Part shown: in pieces, positions 37,339 through 45,765 of the stretch
How positions within the stretch are numbered: position 1 is the first letter of the stretch
Layout: the number at the start of each line of letters is the position of its first letter
Assembly (NCBI RefSeq): GCF_900128955.1
Contig: NZ_FQTY01000015.1
Location: 1 to 60,262 of the forward strand
Source: Tissierella praeacuta DSM 18095
Lineage (GTDB): Bacteria; Bacillota; Clostridia; Tissierellales; Tissierellaceae
DNA length: 60,262 bases
Direction: 5' to 3'
Made by a program: the position numbers and the translations under genes
The notes under the pieces: generated by a model
Told to the model about the DNA's origin: nothing
Databases searched by the model: none
Seen by the model: only the letters and a program-made list of their open reading frames with translations

Positions 37339-38652
37339 CTAAGTAAACATATTAAACACTATAGAGGCTATTATAAGCATTATTCCTCCACCAATTCTCG
37401 AGGAAATTTGTGCAAAGGATATTAACTCCATTCTCTTTGCTGCTCCTAATACAGCAATATCTCCAGATCCACCTCTATTAGCCATACATAATCCTGCCGT
37501 TATAGCAGATTCTATTGGATAAAAACCTACAAGATATCCAAGTCCTGCTGTACCTAATACTGCTCCTAAAACTATAAAGCCTGCTATAATAACATTGCTA
37601 AAAGTTATTGCAGCAATTATTTCTCCTAAATCTGTAAAAGTTACACCTACCCCTATCATAATAACCCATAAAAACTTGGATGAGAAAAAGGATTGTAGCT
37701 TCTTAGTACCTTGCTTTAATGGCTCTGGTATAAAGTTTAAAATATTAAATAAGGAAACAAATATTACCATATATGCAAAGGCATGAATCTTAACTCCACC
37801 TATTGAGGGTAATATTTTCTTTGACATTAAATTACCTAGTACATAGAAACCCGTTGCTAAAACTAATCCAGCTGCTATTTCCGTAGATGTTATTTTAAAT
37901 TCATTATCTTTATCTGCTGCATCAAAATTATCTCCCTTTACAAGCTTGCCATTTCCAGTTAGTTCAGGTTTTTTCTCCCCTAATTTGTGTAATAATGCTC
38001 CAACCATTATACTAATAATATTTGCAATAGTTAATATGGGAAATGCAAAAGACAAATATTCTGATGGATCTTTTCCAGTAATAGAAGTAAAAATTTCTGA
38101 CATAGGAATTGCACCTGCTCCAGTTCCCCCACCCATAATTGGTAATACATATTTCATTGATATTTCTGCTGGTGATACCCCAAATAATAATCCACCCATT
38201 ATTCCGAATAAAAATGCTCCTACAATACCTGCTAATATAGCTGGGATATAACCTGTTAAAGCCTTCATTAAAAGTTTTCTATTTACAGAAAGAATGCTTC
38301 CTGTAATAAGAACTGAAATAAATAAATTAAGAAAGTCTGATTCGTCCATAAAAATTTTAATGCTCTCAGCAGCCCTTTCAGGTAGTATTCCTGCATAGAG
38401 TAAATATGCAGAACCTAAAAATGCTAAAATTGCTCCTCCACCTACATACTCCTTCCAAATAGGAATACGATCTCCTATTTCTCCAAAAATAATTCCTAAG
38501 AAAAACATAATTGCTAATGCACCTGTGATATCTTTAGGCAGTACACCAGTAGCCGCTGCAACCCAAGCTACAATAGCAAATAACAAGAATAAAGGTACCG
38601 GAATTCCGAACATCTTAAAGTTTTTAAATCCTTTTTCATTTACTTTAATCAT
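37339..38652 (-). CDS. 2-hydroxycarboxylate transporter (citrate/malate:Na+, CitS-like)
   Basis: A 437-residue 2HCT-family symporter with about 11 membrane segments. The two re-entrant-loop signatures are visible: MGGGTGAGAIPMSE (near 172-185) and MANRGGSGDIAVLGA (near 395-409). It imports citrate with Na+ for the lyase encoded downstream. The start is ATG 38652 after SD AAGGGGGT. First gene of the cluster; it cannot be told from sequence whether citrate, malate or lactate exchange is preferred, but context points to citrate. Confidence 0.92.
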   Translation of the reverse strand: MIKVNEKGFKNFKMFGIPVPLFLLFAIVAWVAAATGVLPKDITGALAIMFFLGIIFGEIGDRIPIWKEYVGGGAILAFLGSAYLLYAGILPERAAESIKIFMDESDFLNLFISVLITGSILSVNRKLLMKALTGYIPAILAGIVGAFLFGIMGGLLFGVSPAEISMKYVLPIMGGGTGAGAIPMSEIFTSITGKDPSEYLSFAFPILTIANIISIMVGALLHKLGEKKPELTGNGKLVKGDNFDAADKDNEFKITSTEIAAGLVLATGFYVLGNLMSKKILPSIGGVKIHAFAYMVIFVSLFNILNFIPEPLKQGTKKLQSFFSSKFLWVIMIGVGVTFTDLGEIIAAITFSNVIIAGFIVLGAVLGTAGLGYLVGFYPIESAITAGLCMANRGGSGDIAVLGAAKRMELISFAQISSRIGGGIMLIIASIVFNMFT

Positions 38653-38695
38653 AACCTGACCCCCTTGATTTTTTAGATAATTGGAAATATTATCT

Positions 38696-38734
38696 ATTGT
38701 ATACAATCATATACTATTGTATACAATTTATCAA
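38696..38734 (-). promoter_or_regulatory. Citrate cluster promoter with two identical operators
   Basis: On the minus strand -35 TTGATA (38734-38729), 17-bp spacer, -10 TATGAT (38711-38706). The palindrome ATTGTATACAAT occurs at 38716-38727 inside the spacer and again at 38696-38707 overlapping and following the -10, 20 bp apart. This fits control by the GntR protein at the end of the cluster. Confidence 0.82.
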
Positions 38735-38760
38735 GAGTTTTTTACATTAAAAACTGTATT

Positions 38761-38805
38761 AAAAAAACCCTAGGAAATCACCAATAGAAAGGATTTCCAA
38801 GGGTT
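38761..38805 (-). terminator. Terminator of the yedF-DUF3343-mscS-DUF951 operon
   Basis: Arms AACCCTAGGAAATC and GATTTCCAAGGGTT (one mismatch) followed on the minus strand by seven T. Confidence 0.8.
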
Positions 38806-39089
38806 ATAAAATCTAAAACTTTTACAATATTTTATAGATTTTATTTAAAATATTTGTTTTTATATATTATTCATGTTTTTTATATTGCAAATAATATTAT
38901 GTTTATCTCTTTTTGCATTTAAATTTATATCTTTATTAAAATATTCACTATCTTTTATAAAGAATTACTTTATTAATGAATTTTTAACAAATCAATATAT
39001 TCACTAATAAACAAGGATATTCTTTTGATTAAAAATATAATCCCCAGTTCTGAATACAGAATAAATATCTATATCCTTTTTTAAAGCAA
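38806..39089. other. AT-rich gap without recognised feature
   Basis: About 280 bp of very AT-rich sequence between the DUF951 stop and its distal terminator. I see no open frame with an SD, no RNA motif and no clear promoter; it is probably untranslated 3' sequence. Confidence 0.5.
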
Positions 39090-39329
39090 TTAATTTTCTT
39101 CTTTATTTTCTTTACCTTTATGATGAATTATACTAATCCATTTTTCATCAACTAATATCTTTCTAATCCTCTTATCAAAGTCTATTCTAGGTATCCAAAT
39201 TTGTCTGTCACAGCCTAAACATCTTATTTTTATATCTGCTCCAGTTCTTAAAATTTCCCATTTGTTTTCTCCACAGGGATGACCCTTCTTTAGAGTTATA
39301 ATATCTCCAACTTCATATTTTAATATCAT
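39090..39329 (-). CDS. DUF951 protein (YyzM-like)
   Basis: 79 residues. The family core is clear: VGDIITLKKGHPCGENKWEIL, then IKIRCLGCDRQIWIPR, with three cysteines (GHPCG, RCLGC) that could bind metal. Small OB-like basic proteins of this family usually sit next to mscS-type genes in Firmicutes, as here with a 4-bp overlap. Role unknown. Confidence 0.82.
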   Translation of the reverse strand: MILKYEVGDIITLKKGHPCGENKWEILRTGADIKIRCLGCDRQIWIPRIDFDKRIRKILVDEKWISIIHHKGKENKEEN

Positions 39330-40201
39330 TGTTCTTTCCCCCCAAATATTACTCTTTTTGGATAAGGTATTTCTATATTTTCTCTATCGAAGGCTTCTTT
39401 TACCTTTTTCCTAATTTCCCTTTCCACTGCCCACTGCTCCATTGGCTTAGTTTTTGCAACTATTGAAATAGATACATCAAAATCTCCTAAGTCTGTAACT
39501 CCTAATATAGTAGGTCCATCTAGTATATTATCATTACTGGACTTAATTTCTTTACAAACCTTTTCTAATACTCTAATAGCGTCATCAATGTTTTCTTCAT
39601 AAGCTATAGATACTTTAACTAATGCTCTCATAGCTCCTCTAGTTTTATTAGTTACAACTTGAACTCTTCCATTTGGAATTATATGCAAATCTCCAGAAAA
39701 ATCTCGGAGTTTTGTAACCCTTAGACCCAATTCTTCTACGGTGCCTTCTAAAGATTCTATTTTTACATAATCTCCTACAGCATATTGATCTTCAAATAAA
39801 ATAAAAAAACCTGTAATTATATCTTTAACTAAGGATTGAGCACCAAAGCCTATGGCAAGTCCACCTATTCCTGCTGTAGCCAATATAGATGTAGTATTTA
39901 TATTAAACATATCTAAAATCATTACTATGCCTATAAAATATAAAATATATTTTACAATTTTTTTCAATACCTCGCCAATTGTAGTAGCTCTTCTATTATT
40001 TACAAAAAAATTCATCCCTTTTCTATGCTTTAAAGTTCTATCTATTAGTTTATTAGTCAGGGAAATAATTATTTTTATAGTTATTACTATTAGTAGTATC
40101 TTTAATAGTTTACCTAAAAAGTTTAATTCTCCATTATTATTTTTCAGATAATCATCAGCAAAATACTTAATATTATTTATTATGTTTTCCGTTGTTTCCA
40201 T
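39326..40201 (-). CDS. Small-conductance mechanosensitive channel (MscS family)
   Basis: A 291-residue channel that releases solutes on osmotic downshock. Three N-terminal membrane helices (about 25-50, 75-95, 105-125) lead into the pore helix TAGIGGLAIGFGAQSLVKDIITG, then the beta domain (GDYVKIESLEGTVEELGLR) and a C-terminal alpha/beta part. SD is weak (GAGG). It follows DUF3343 by 16 bp. Confidence 0.9.
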   Translation of the reverse strand: METTENIINNIKYFADDYLKNNNGELNFLGKLLKILLIVITIKIIISLTNKLIDRTLKHRKGMNFFVNNRRATTIGEVLKKIVKYILYFIGIVMILDMFNINTTSILATAGIGGLAIGFGAQSLVKDIITGFFILFEDQYAVGDYVKIESLEGTVEELGLRVTKLRDFSGDLHIIPNGRVQVVTNKTRGAMRALVKVSIAYEENIDDAIRVLEKVCKEIKSSNDNILDGPTILGVTDLGDFDVSISIVAKTKPMEQWAVEREIRKKVKEAFDRENIEIPYPKRVIFGGKEQ

Positions 40202-40217
40202 AGAATTAACCTCAATA

Positions 40218-40484
40218 TTATCTTAGTTTTTCAGCCTTATTATTTGAACCATTCTTAGTATATTTATAGATGCTGTCTATATTTATTTCATTACTATCTA
40301 TTATTTCTTCTACCTTTGGGAGATCATCTATTGGAAAAATAATTGCCAAACCACAACTAACTGTAATTTCTCTAGGTGTTGGTATAGTTCTAAAATTTAT
40401 CCCCTTTTCTTTAAATACTCCTTCTGCTTGTATAGTATGGTGAGTAGATTTATATGTTGCTACTCCATAAACCTCTTTATTCAT
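40218..40484 (-). CDS. DUF3343 putative Se/S carrier-like protein
   Basis: 88 residues matching the small DUF3343 family that is usually found beside yedF and selenium genes. The core is YKSTHHTIQAEGVFKEKGINFRTIPTPREITVSCGLAI; the single Cys in the SCGLAI motif would carry persulfide or perselenide. It starts nine bases after yedF. The proposed role in selenium delivery is family-level inference. Confidence 0.78.
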   Translation of the reverse strand: MNKEVYGVATYKSTHHTIQAEGVFKEKGINFRTIPTPREITVSCGLAIIFPIDDLPKVEEIIDSNEINIDSIYKYTKNGSNNKAEKLR

Positions 40485-40493
40485 CTTTGTCTC

Positions 40494-41096
40494 CTATCCT
40501 ATATTTATGGTGTTATTTGCATTTTGCATTTTTTCATATATACTGTACATATTACCTATTTCTCCAACTTGAAGTTTATCCTTTATATTATAGTAATCTA
40601 AACAAGTTCCACAAGAAATAATTTCAACTCCTTCAGTTGCCAATGCTTTTAAATCTTCTAAAACTTCAGAGCCCTCACATGTTAAATAAACTCCTGCATT
40701 AAAAAATACCATAGTAGCAGGCCAAGGCGTAGTTTCCTTTACTGTATATATAAAACTCTTCATTAGAATCTTACCTAGTTCTTCTCCTCCTACACCCATT
40801 TTATCCGAACCAATGGCAATAGTTAAATCTTTAAAAGTATCTGGAATACATACATTTAAGTTTAACTCTTCTCCTACTCCACCCTTAGTAATATGAATAT
40901 AATATTCATTTTCTTTGCCTTTATCAATTATAAAACTGTATCCATAGGATGCAGCTAATTTTGAAACATTATCCTTAGCTACTTCATTATCAACAATAGT
41001 AGTTACTATTCCCTTTGTTAAATTATCTAGTTCCTTTTTTGTCATTATAACTGGTTTTGGACATAATTGTCCTCTTGCGTCTACTTCTATTCTCAT
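40494..41096 (-). CDS. yedF: Selenium-metabolism protein YedF (TusA + DsrE-like domains)
   Basis: 200 residues. The N-terminal TusA/SirA domain (1-75) has the catalytic CPKP motif (Cys12 in ARGQLCPKPVIMTKKEL). The C-terminal DsrE-like domain (about 88-195) carries VYLTCEG and SCGTCLDYY, further redox cysteines. This two-domain form is associated with organisms that make selenoproteins; the window contains one (component B of betaine/sarcosine reductase). Start ATG with SD TAGGAGG. Confidence 0.88.
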   Translation of the reverse strand: MRIEVDARGQLCPKPVIMTKKELDNLTKGIVTTIVDNEVAKDNVSKLAASYGYSFIIDKGKENEYYIHITKGGVGEELNLNVCIPDTFKDLTIAIGSDKMGVGGEELGKILMKSFIYTVKETTPWPATMVFFNAGVYLTCEGSEVLEDLKALATEGVEIISCGTCLDYYNIKDKLQVGEIGNMYSIYEKMQNANNTINIG

Positions 41097-41221
41097 TATT
41101 ATTCCTCCTATATTTTCAATTAATTATATTATACTAATTTTATATGGCATAGATAAAGCTATTAATAAATGTTATATATATTTATTTAGTATAGATATAA
41201 TTAATAATAAGAAGAAATAAA

Positions 41222-41851
41222 TTACTTTGACTCTCTAATTCCATTGGTAATTATTCTAATGCCCAATAATATTATAACAATAGGAATTAAATAAGACATA
41301 AATTTCCAAAGACCCACCCTCAATAAATCTTTTGATCCCAATAACGATATCATTGAAGTAATTAACATTATAATAGATATATGTTTAGGCCACTCTATGT
41401 TTTCTCTTTTATATCCTATAGCATATATAATAAAGAAAGCAATTGAAAATAATAAAAACCTTATCCAATTTACATCAGTTCTTACTATCTCTTCAATTAA
41501 ACCATAAAAACTTATGGCTGACAGCAATGTTCCTAATACTAAAAAACCTTTATTGCCATGTCTTTTATACATCACTAAAGATATAATACCAAAAATCAAT
41601 TGATATATAAAGGATTTTAAACTAATAGTTGTAAGTAAGTACTCATCTATAAGTGCTACAGATGATATTCCAAGTAGGAGTAAACCTGCTATTAAATAGA
41701 CTGTATTCCCATTTTTCAAATCCCATACTATCAGTCCTATTGCTAATATAAATAATAGCCAATCGAAGGTAAGTACATTTAAATTCATAAGTAAAAACAT
41801 TAGACCTATAAATATCAATACTACTCCTAAAGAATAGTTTGCTTTTTTCAT
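41222..41851 (-). CDS. Membrane protein with LiaI/LiaF-like N-terminal helices
   Basis: A 209-residue membrane protein with about seven hydrophobic segments and short loops. The first 45 residues (SLGVVLIFIGLMFLLMNL, then W and a second helix) resemble the LiaI/LiaF-like transmembrane pair of envelope-stress proteins; the remainder is unrecognised. It follows the propeller-protein gene by 49 bp and both diverge from the SHOCT-module operon, which has LiaX/YvlB-like content. A role in envelope sensing is inference from this context. Confidence 0.6.
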   Translation of the reverse strand: MKKANYSLGVVLIFIGLMFLLMNLNVLTFDWLLFILAIGLIVWDLKNGNTVYLIAGLLLLGISSVALIDEYLLTTISLKSFIYQLIFGIISLVMYKRHGNKGFLVLGTLLSAISFYGLIEEIVRTDVNWIRFLLFSIAFFIIYAIGYKRENIEWPKHISIIMLITSMISLLGSKDLLRVGLWKFMSYLIPIVIILLGIRIITNGIRESK

Positions 41852-41900
41852 ATTTTCCCTCCTACTTAATTATTTATTATATTAATAACTATACCCATAA

Positions 41901-43001
41901 TTAGACATTTTTCACTTTATTCTTACTTAATATTTTATATATTTTTATTTCTTCTGGTCCCCATAATAATATCTGGTCTTTATTTGTAGATATTCTAATT
42001 ATATTATCCTCATGTTTTAATATCTCCTTATTTCCTTCTATTATAACTATTTTATTATCTCCATAAATTAGAAATCCACCCTGGAATGGTAATATTTTCT
42101 TATAGTCATCTGTAAAGCTAATTTTTTTTTCGCTTTTACCATCAAAACCAATGATTTCTAAATAATTACTATATAAGATATAAATCTTATCTCTTCCAAG
42201 ATATATATCCTTTATCAAATCAAATTGTTTCTTCCAAATTGTTTTTCCTTCCTTAATAAAGTAAAGAGATCTATCACTTAAGGCAATAATATCATCTTTT
42301 GCTGTAAAATCAAGATATATAATTATTTCACTCTCAATATCTATTGAACTTAATTTTTTGTTATTTTCCCCATAACAATCTATTTTAGACTTTAATATCT
42401 CTCCATTTAAACTCAGTGAAGATATTGCTGATAAATTTCCTTGATTATTTGTATTATATGTAAGAATATTTTCACCTTCATAAGATTGATTTAATATTAA
42501 TGCACCATCTTTATCTATTATTTTTATATTTTCCGTATCAGGAGATTTTATATGATAAATTAGATTTTCATGACTCTCCTTTAAATTAAATATTTCTTTA
42601 TTTAATTGTAATCTATCCTTAGTTTCCCCATTTTTGTCTAAACAATAAATATCTCCTGTGGACTTGTCCGCCACATATATATATTTATCTCCATAAGAAA
42701 TATATGGTTCTGTAAAATTAAATTCTTTTTCTAAAATAGGTGTACCATCTATTTTCATAAATGATATTTTATTATTACTCCATTTTACTATTGTTTTATC
42801 ATATATATTGATATTTTGTATATCTCCATTGTTTTTAAAAGAATTTACTAATTCCAAAACCTTCTCCTTACCTGAAATAGAATTTATAAAATTAATTAAT
42901 TTATCTTGATTTTCCTCTTTTAATAAAAACATACTCAAAGTTAAAAATATTATTATAAATATTTTAAAACCTTTAGATCCAAATTTTTTATTTTCTTCCA
43001 T
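41901..43001 (-). CDS. Membrane-anchored beta-propeller-like protein (DUF5711-like)
   Basis: A 366-residue protein with one N-terminal anchor helix (about 12-27) and a large extracellular part. The latter is made of repeated beta segments of the form YIYVADKSTGDIYCLDKNG, ALSDRSLYFIKEGKTIWKK and YILYSNYLEIIGFDGK, which suggests a seven-bladed PQQ-like propeller. I believe it belongs to DUF5711 but cannot confirm that. No catalytic residues stand out; it could bind a ligand or another envelope protein. SD AGAGGTGG. Divergent from the operon at 43.26 kb. Confidence 0.6.
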   Translation of the reverse strand: MEENKKFGSKGFKIFIIIFLTLSMFLLKEENQDKLINFINSISGKEKVLELVNSFKNNGDIQNINIYDKTIVKWSNNKISFMKIDGTPILEKEFNFTEPYISYGDKYIYVADKSTGDIYCLDKNGETKDRLQLNKEIFNLKESHENLIYHIKSPDTENIKIIDKDGALILNQSYEGENILTYNTNNQGNLSAISSLSLNGEILKSKIDCYGENNKKLSSIDIESEIIIYLDFTAKDDIIALSDRSLYFIKEGKTIWKKQFDLIKDIYLGRDKIYILYSNYLEIIGFDGKSEKKISFTDDYKKILPFQGGFLIYGDNKIVIIEGNKEILKHEDNIIRISTNKDQILLWGPEEIKIYKILSKNKVKNV

Positions 43002-43126
43002 AGAACCACCTCTTGCATTATCTTAATTTATTATATCATATACTAAAACACTATAACAATTTAATGGTTATTGATATTTTATTTTAAAATTCTATTAATT
43101 TTAACCTATTAATTTCATAATTTTAA

Positions 43127-43176
43127 TATAAATATTAATATTTTTAATAAATAAATTAAAAATATTAATATTTATA
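43127..43176. repeat. 50-bp AT-only inverted repeat abutting a promoter
   Basis: Perfect 22-bp arms (43127-43148 and 43155-43176, read from TATAAATATTAATATTTTTA) around a 6-bp centre, composed only of A and T. It ends one base before the -35 box at 43177. It may be a regulator site or cruciform-forming element shared by the divergent genes. Confidence 0.7.
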
Positions 43177-43205
43177 TTGACATTTTTAATATTTGATAAT
43201 ATTAT
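43177..43205 (+). promoter_or_regulatory. Promoter of the SHOCT-module operon
   Basis: TTGACA (43177-43182), 17-bp spacer, TATTAT (43200-43205). Confidence 0.8.
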
Positions 43206-43256
43206 GATATTAACAAATGAGTTTTCAAATATAAAATATATATTTAAAACTAGGAG

Positions 43257-43556
43257 GTGTTTAAAATAGCATCTAAAATTAAAATTAAAATCGTAGATAA
43301 AAATAGCAATTTTAAATTATGGATACCTAGTATTCCTTTCTGGCTTATTACTTTTTTATCTAAAATAACATTAAAGTTCAAAGATATGGCCATAAGAGAT
43401 GTAGATTCCAAAGATGACGATATAAAGTTTTTCTTAAAACAATTGGATAATAAGATGATAAAAAGTTTAATTTATGAATTAAAATCATACGGCAAATTTG
43501 ATTTAATCGATATATCTACTGGTGATGGAACAATAGTTAAGATTTCCATAAGTTAA
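43257..43556 (+). CDS. Small protein sharing a module with the fourth operon gene
   Basis: About 96-99 residues, no named family recognised. The pattern KIKIVDKNSNFKLWIPSIPFWLI, then helices, then DLIDISTGDGTIVKISIS parallels the C-terminal part of the gene at 45183 (KVRVFDPEDATKVNVTLPISLI ... KIVEVDSENGTKVEVVIE), so the two share one alpha/beta module. The start is unclear: GTG 43257 lies inside the SD AGGAGG, while the codon at proper distance (8 bases) is ATA 43266. First gene of a four-gene operon. Confidence 0.65.
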   Translation: MFKIASKIKIKIVDKNSNFKLWIPSIPFWLITFLSKITLKFKDMAIRDVDSKDDDIKFFLKQLDNKMIKSLIYELKSYGKFDLIDISTGDGTIVKISIS

Positions 43557-43575
43557 ACAAAGAGAGGATGATAAT

Positions 43576-43947
43576 ATGAGAAAAGAGGTATTAGGCAAAT
43601 GTCCCGTATGTGGTGAAGAACTTTATGTAACAAAACTTAGCTGTCATAAATGTCATACACATATAGAAGGTGATTTTACACTTTGTAAATTTTGCAAACT
43701 TAATGATGAACAAAAAAATTTTGTTGAAATCTTTATAAAAAGCAGAGGGAATATAAAGGAAATAGAGAAAGAATTAGGTATATCTTATCCAACTGTTAGA
43801 GCGAGGCTTGAAAATGTAATTGAAACTCTAGGATATAGTCCTAAATATACAGAGCCTACAATTGATAAAAAAGAAGTTTTGAATAAGTTAAATAATGGTG
43901 AAATAACATCTGAAGAGGCTCTTAGGCTTCTTCAAGGTGAAGAATAG
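43576..43947 (+). CDS. DUF2089 zinc-ribbon/HTH protein with C-terminal SHOCT-like motif
   Basis: 123 residues in three parts. A double zinc ribbon comes first (CPVC near 9-12, CHKC near 25-28, CKFC near 39-42). A sigma-region-4-like helix-turn-helix follows (EKELGISYPTVRARLENVIE near 75-94). Last is a helical hairpin KEVLNKLNNGEITSEEALRLL (103-123) of the same type as begins the next two proteins. Probably the operon's DNA-binding regulator. SD GAGAGGATG, ATG start, 19 bp after the first gene. Confidence 0.78.
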   Translation: MRKEVLGKCPVCGEELYVTKLSCHKCHTHIEGDFTLCKFCKLNDEQKNFVEIFIKSRGNIKEIEKELGISYPTVRARLENVIETLGYSPKYTEPTIDKKEVLNKLNNGEITSEEALRLLQGEE

Positions 43948-43958
43948 GAGGGGTCAAA

Positions 43959-45170
43959 GTGAAAGAAGAAAAAATGATGATTTTATCAATGCTTGAAGAA
44001 GGTAAAATAACTGCTGAAGATGCTATAAAACTTATGGAAGCTTTAGAAGATATGGAAATACCTAAAAATCATAATAAAAATAATGAGGAAACATATGATG
44101 ATTCTCAAGAGGAAAAATCTTCAAAGCCCATATTTAATACTCTTGGAGATATTGGTTCGGACATTAGCAATGTATTATCAAGTATGTTTGATGGTTTAAA
44201 GGATGTAGGCAATTCATTTATCTTTAGAAATAACTATGAGACTATTACCACAGATCTAAACTTAGATATCTCTGATATGAATTTTCCAAAGTTAGATTTA
44301 AAGGCTGTTAATGGATCTATACTACTGAAACCAACTGTTAATAACATTCTATTTATTAAAGTTACCTGTCAATATAAAAAGGGATTATTTTCCCCAGATG
44401 AACCATATTTTGATTTTAGTGCAAATGAAAATATAATTACATTTAATCCAAAATATAATAGCAATATATCAATTAAGTTAGATGTTTCATTACCTAGGAA
44501 GCATTACGATGAAATAATATTAAATTCTAGTAATGGAAAAATAGATATACAAGAATTAAATACTAATATCTTAAAATGTATAACTACTAATTCATCTATT
44601 AATATAGTGAACTTAAACAGTAAAGAAATTGATTTAACAACTAAAAATGGAAAGATCCAATGTAAAGATATAAGTTCAGATATTATTAAAACAATTACTA
44701 CAAATTCCAGTATATTTCTAACAGATTTACGCAGTTTGGAAATGGAAGCTAAAACAGCAAATGGTAAAATAATTGTTAATAATATTGATGGTGAGAAAAT
44801 AATATTGAAAACCTCTAATGCATTAATTGAAACAGAAGATATTAATTGTGATACAATTCATCTAATTACCTCTAATGGAAAAATTATATGTAATAATATA
44901 GATATGAATAGGGCAAAAGAAGTAAGATTAATGACCTCCAATGGCTCAATTAACTCTAAAGTTTATGGAACCAATAAAGATAGTTATTTTGATTTAGAAA
45001 CTTCTATGGGTAATATCTCCCTTGAAATCCCTAATCTAGTATATAAAATTAATAACCAAGCAAACTTAGGTTTCAAAAAAATAGTAGCCCATAGTGCTTA
45101 TTTTGATGAAGATAAAGATAATGTAAAACTTATTGCCTCTACATCAAATGGATCAATAAATATATATTAA
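43959..45170 (+). CDS. SHOCT-like/DUF4097 beta-helix protein (LiaX/YvlB-like)
   Basis: 403 residues. The N-terminal helical hairpin (MILSMLEEGKITAEDAIKLM, 6-25) is the SHOCT-like motif of YvlB/LiaX. A polar linker (30-85) follows, then a long DUF4097 beta-solenoid with a 20-21-residue repeat in which T/S-x-N-G-K/S-I recurs (SSNGKI, TKNGKI, TANGKI, TSNGKI, TSNGSI). No membrane helix. In enterococci LiaX binds membrane-active peptides and tunes the Lia stress response; a similar role here is inference. GTG start with SD AGGAGG. Confidence 0.78.
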   Translation: MKEEKMMILSMLEEGKITAEDAIKLMEALEDMEIPKNHNKNNEETYDDSQEEKSSKPIFNTLGDIGSDISNVLSSMFDGLKDVGNSFIFRNNYETITTDLNLDISDMNFPKLDLKAVNGSILLKPTVNNILFIKVTCQYKKGLFSPDEPYFDFSANENIITFNPKYNSNISIKLDVSLPRKHYDEIILNSSNGKIDIQELNTNILKCITTNSSINIVNLNSKEIDLTTKNGKIQCKDISSDIIKTITTNSSIFLTDLRSLEMEAKTANGKIIVNNIDGEKIILKTSNALIETEDINCDTIHLITSNGKIICNNIDMNRAKEVRLMTSNGSINSKVYGTNKDSYFDLETSMGNISLEIPNLVYKINNQANLGFKKIVAHSAYFDEDKDNVKLIASTSNGSINIY

Positions 45171-45182
45171 GGAGTGGGTCAA

Positions 45183-45560
45183 ATGCAAGCAGACGAAAAA
45201 ATGCAAATCTTGACAATGGTTAAAGAGGGAAAAATCTCAACTGAAGAAGGTGTTCAACTATTAGATGCTCTTAATAATACAAACTCTCCAGATAATACTA
45301 ATATGAGTACTAAAGCTAAATGGCTAAAGGTAAGAGTCTTCGATCCAGAAGACGCCACTAAGGTTAATGTAACTTTACCTATCTCACTTATTAATATAGG
45401 AGTTAAATTTGCTTCTAAGTTTTCCCCTGAGTTTAAAGAAGCTGGACTAACTGAAAATGACATGGAAGAAATATTGGCAGCTATCAAAAATGGTGAAACT
45501 GGTAAAATTGTTGAAGTAGATAGTGAAAATGGAACTAAGGTCGAAGTTGTAATAGAATAA
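45183..45560 (+). CDS. SHOCT-like motif plus common alpha/beta module
   Basis: 125 residues. The N-terminal hairpin KMQILTMVKEGKISTEEGVQLLDAL (split at about 6-30) copies the start of the preceding protein. The rest (about 43-125) parallels the first gene of the operon. The start was set at ATG 45183, since the GTG at 45174 lies inside SD AAGGAGTGG. The stop codon is embedded in the terminator stem. Fourth and last gene of the operon; function unknown. Confidence 0.72.
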   Translation: MQADEKMQILTMVKEGKISTEEGVQLLDALNNTNSPDNTNMSTKAKWLKVRVFDPEDATKVNVTLPISLINIGVKFASKFSPEFKEAGLTENDMEEILAAIKNGETGKIVEVDSENGTKVEVVIE

Positions 45561-45586
45561 CCCCACAGCTGTGGGATTATTCTATT
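45551..45586 (+). terminator. Terminator of the SHOCT-module operon
   Basis: Long stem AATAGAATAA-CCCACAG/CTGTGGG-TTATTCTATT with small internal mismatch, then TATTTATTTTA. It contains the last codons and stop of the gene ending at 45560. Confidence 0.82.
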
Positions 45587-45728
45587 ATTTATTTTATATA
45601 TTGAATTTTCACACCTTCCTAATATTAGATTACTAATATTTACCTTAATTAAAGACCATATATATTTTAATATGATGAATATATATAATCTATTTTTCCT
45701 TTTATGTTTATTCTTATATGAAATCTGT

Positions 45729-45752
45729 TATAATAAATGTATCCATACATTT
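45729..45752 (+). promoter_or_regulatory. MocR gene -10 box and palindromic operator
   Basis: TATAAT at 45729-45734 is followed at once by AAATGTAT-CC-ATACATTT (45735-45752, perfect 8-bp arms), then the SD. The position just downstream of the -10 suggests autorepression by the encoded MocR protein. Confidence 0.6.
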
Positions 45753-45765
45753 AAGGAGGATAAGT

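Noticed and set aside
43959-45170. Tandem repeats of the DUF4097 protein as a recent DNA duplication
   Set aside because: The 20-21-residue periodicity is at protein level only; the nucleotide units have diverged, as expected for an old beta-solenoid.
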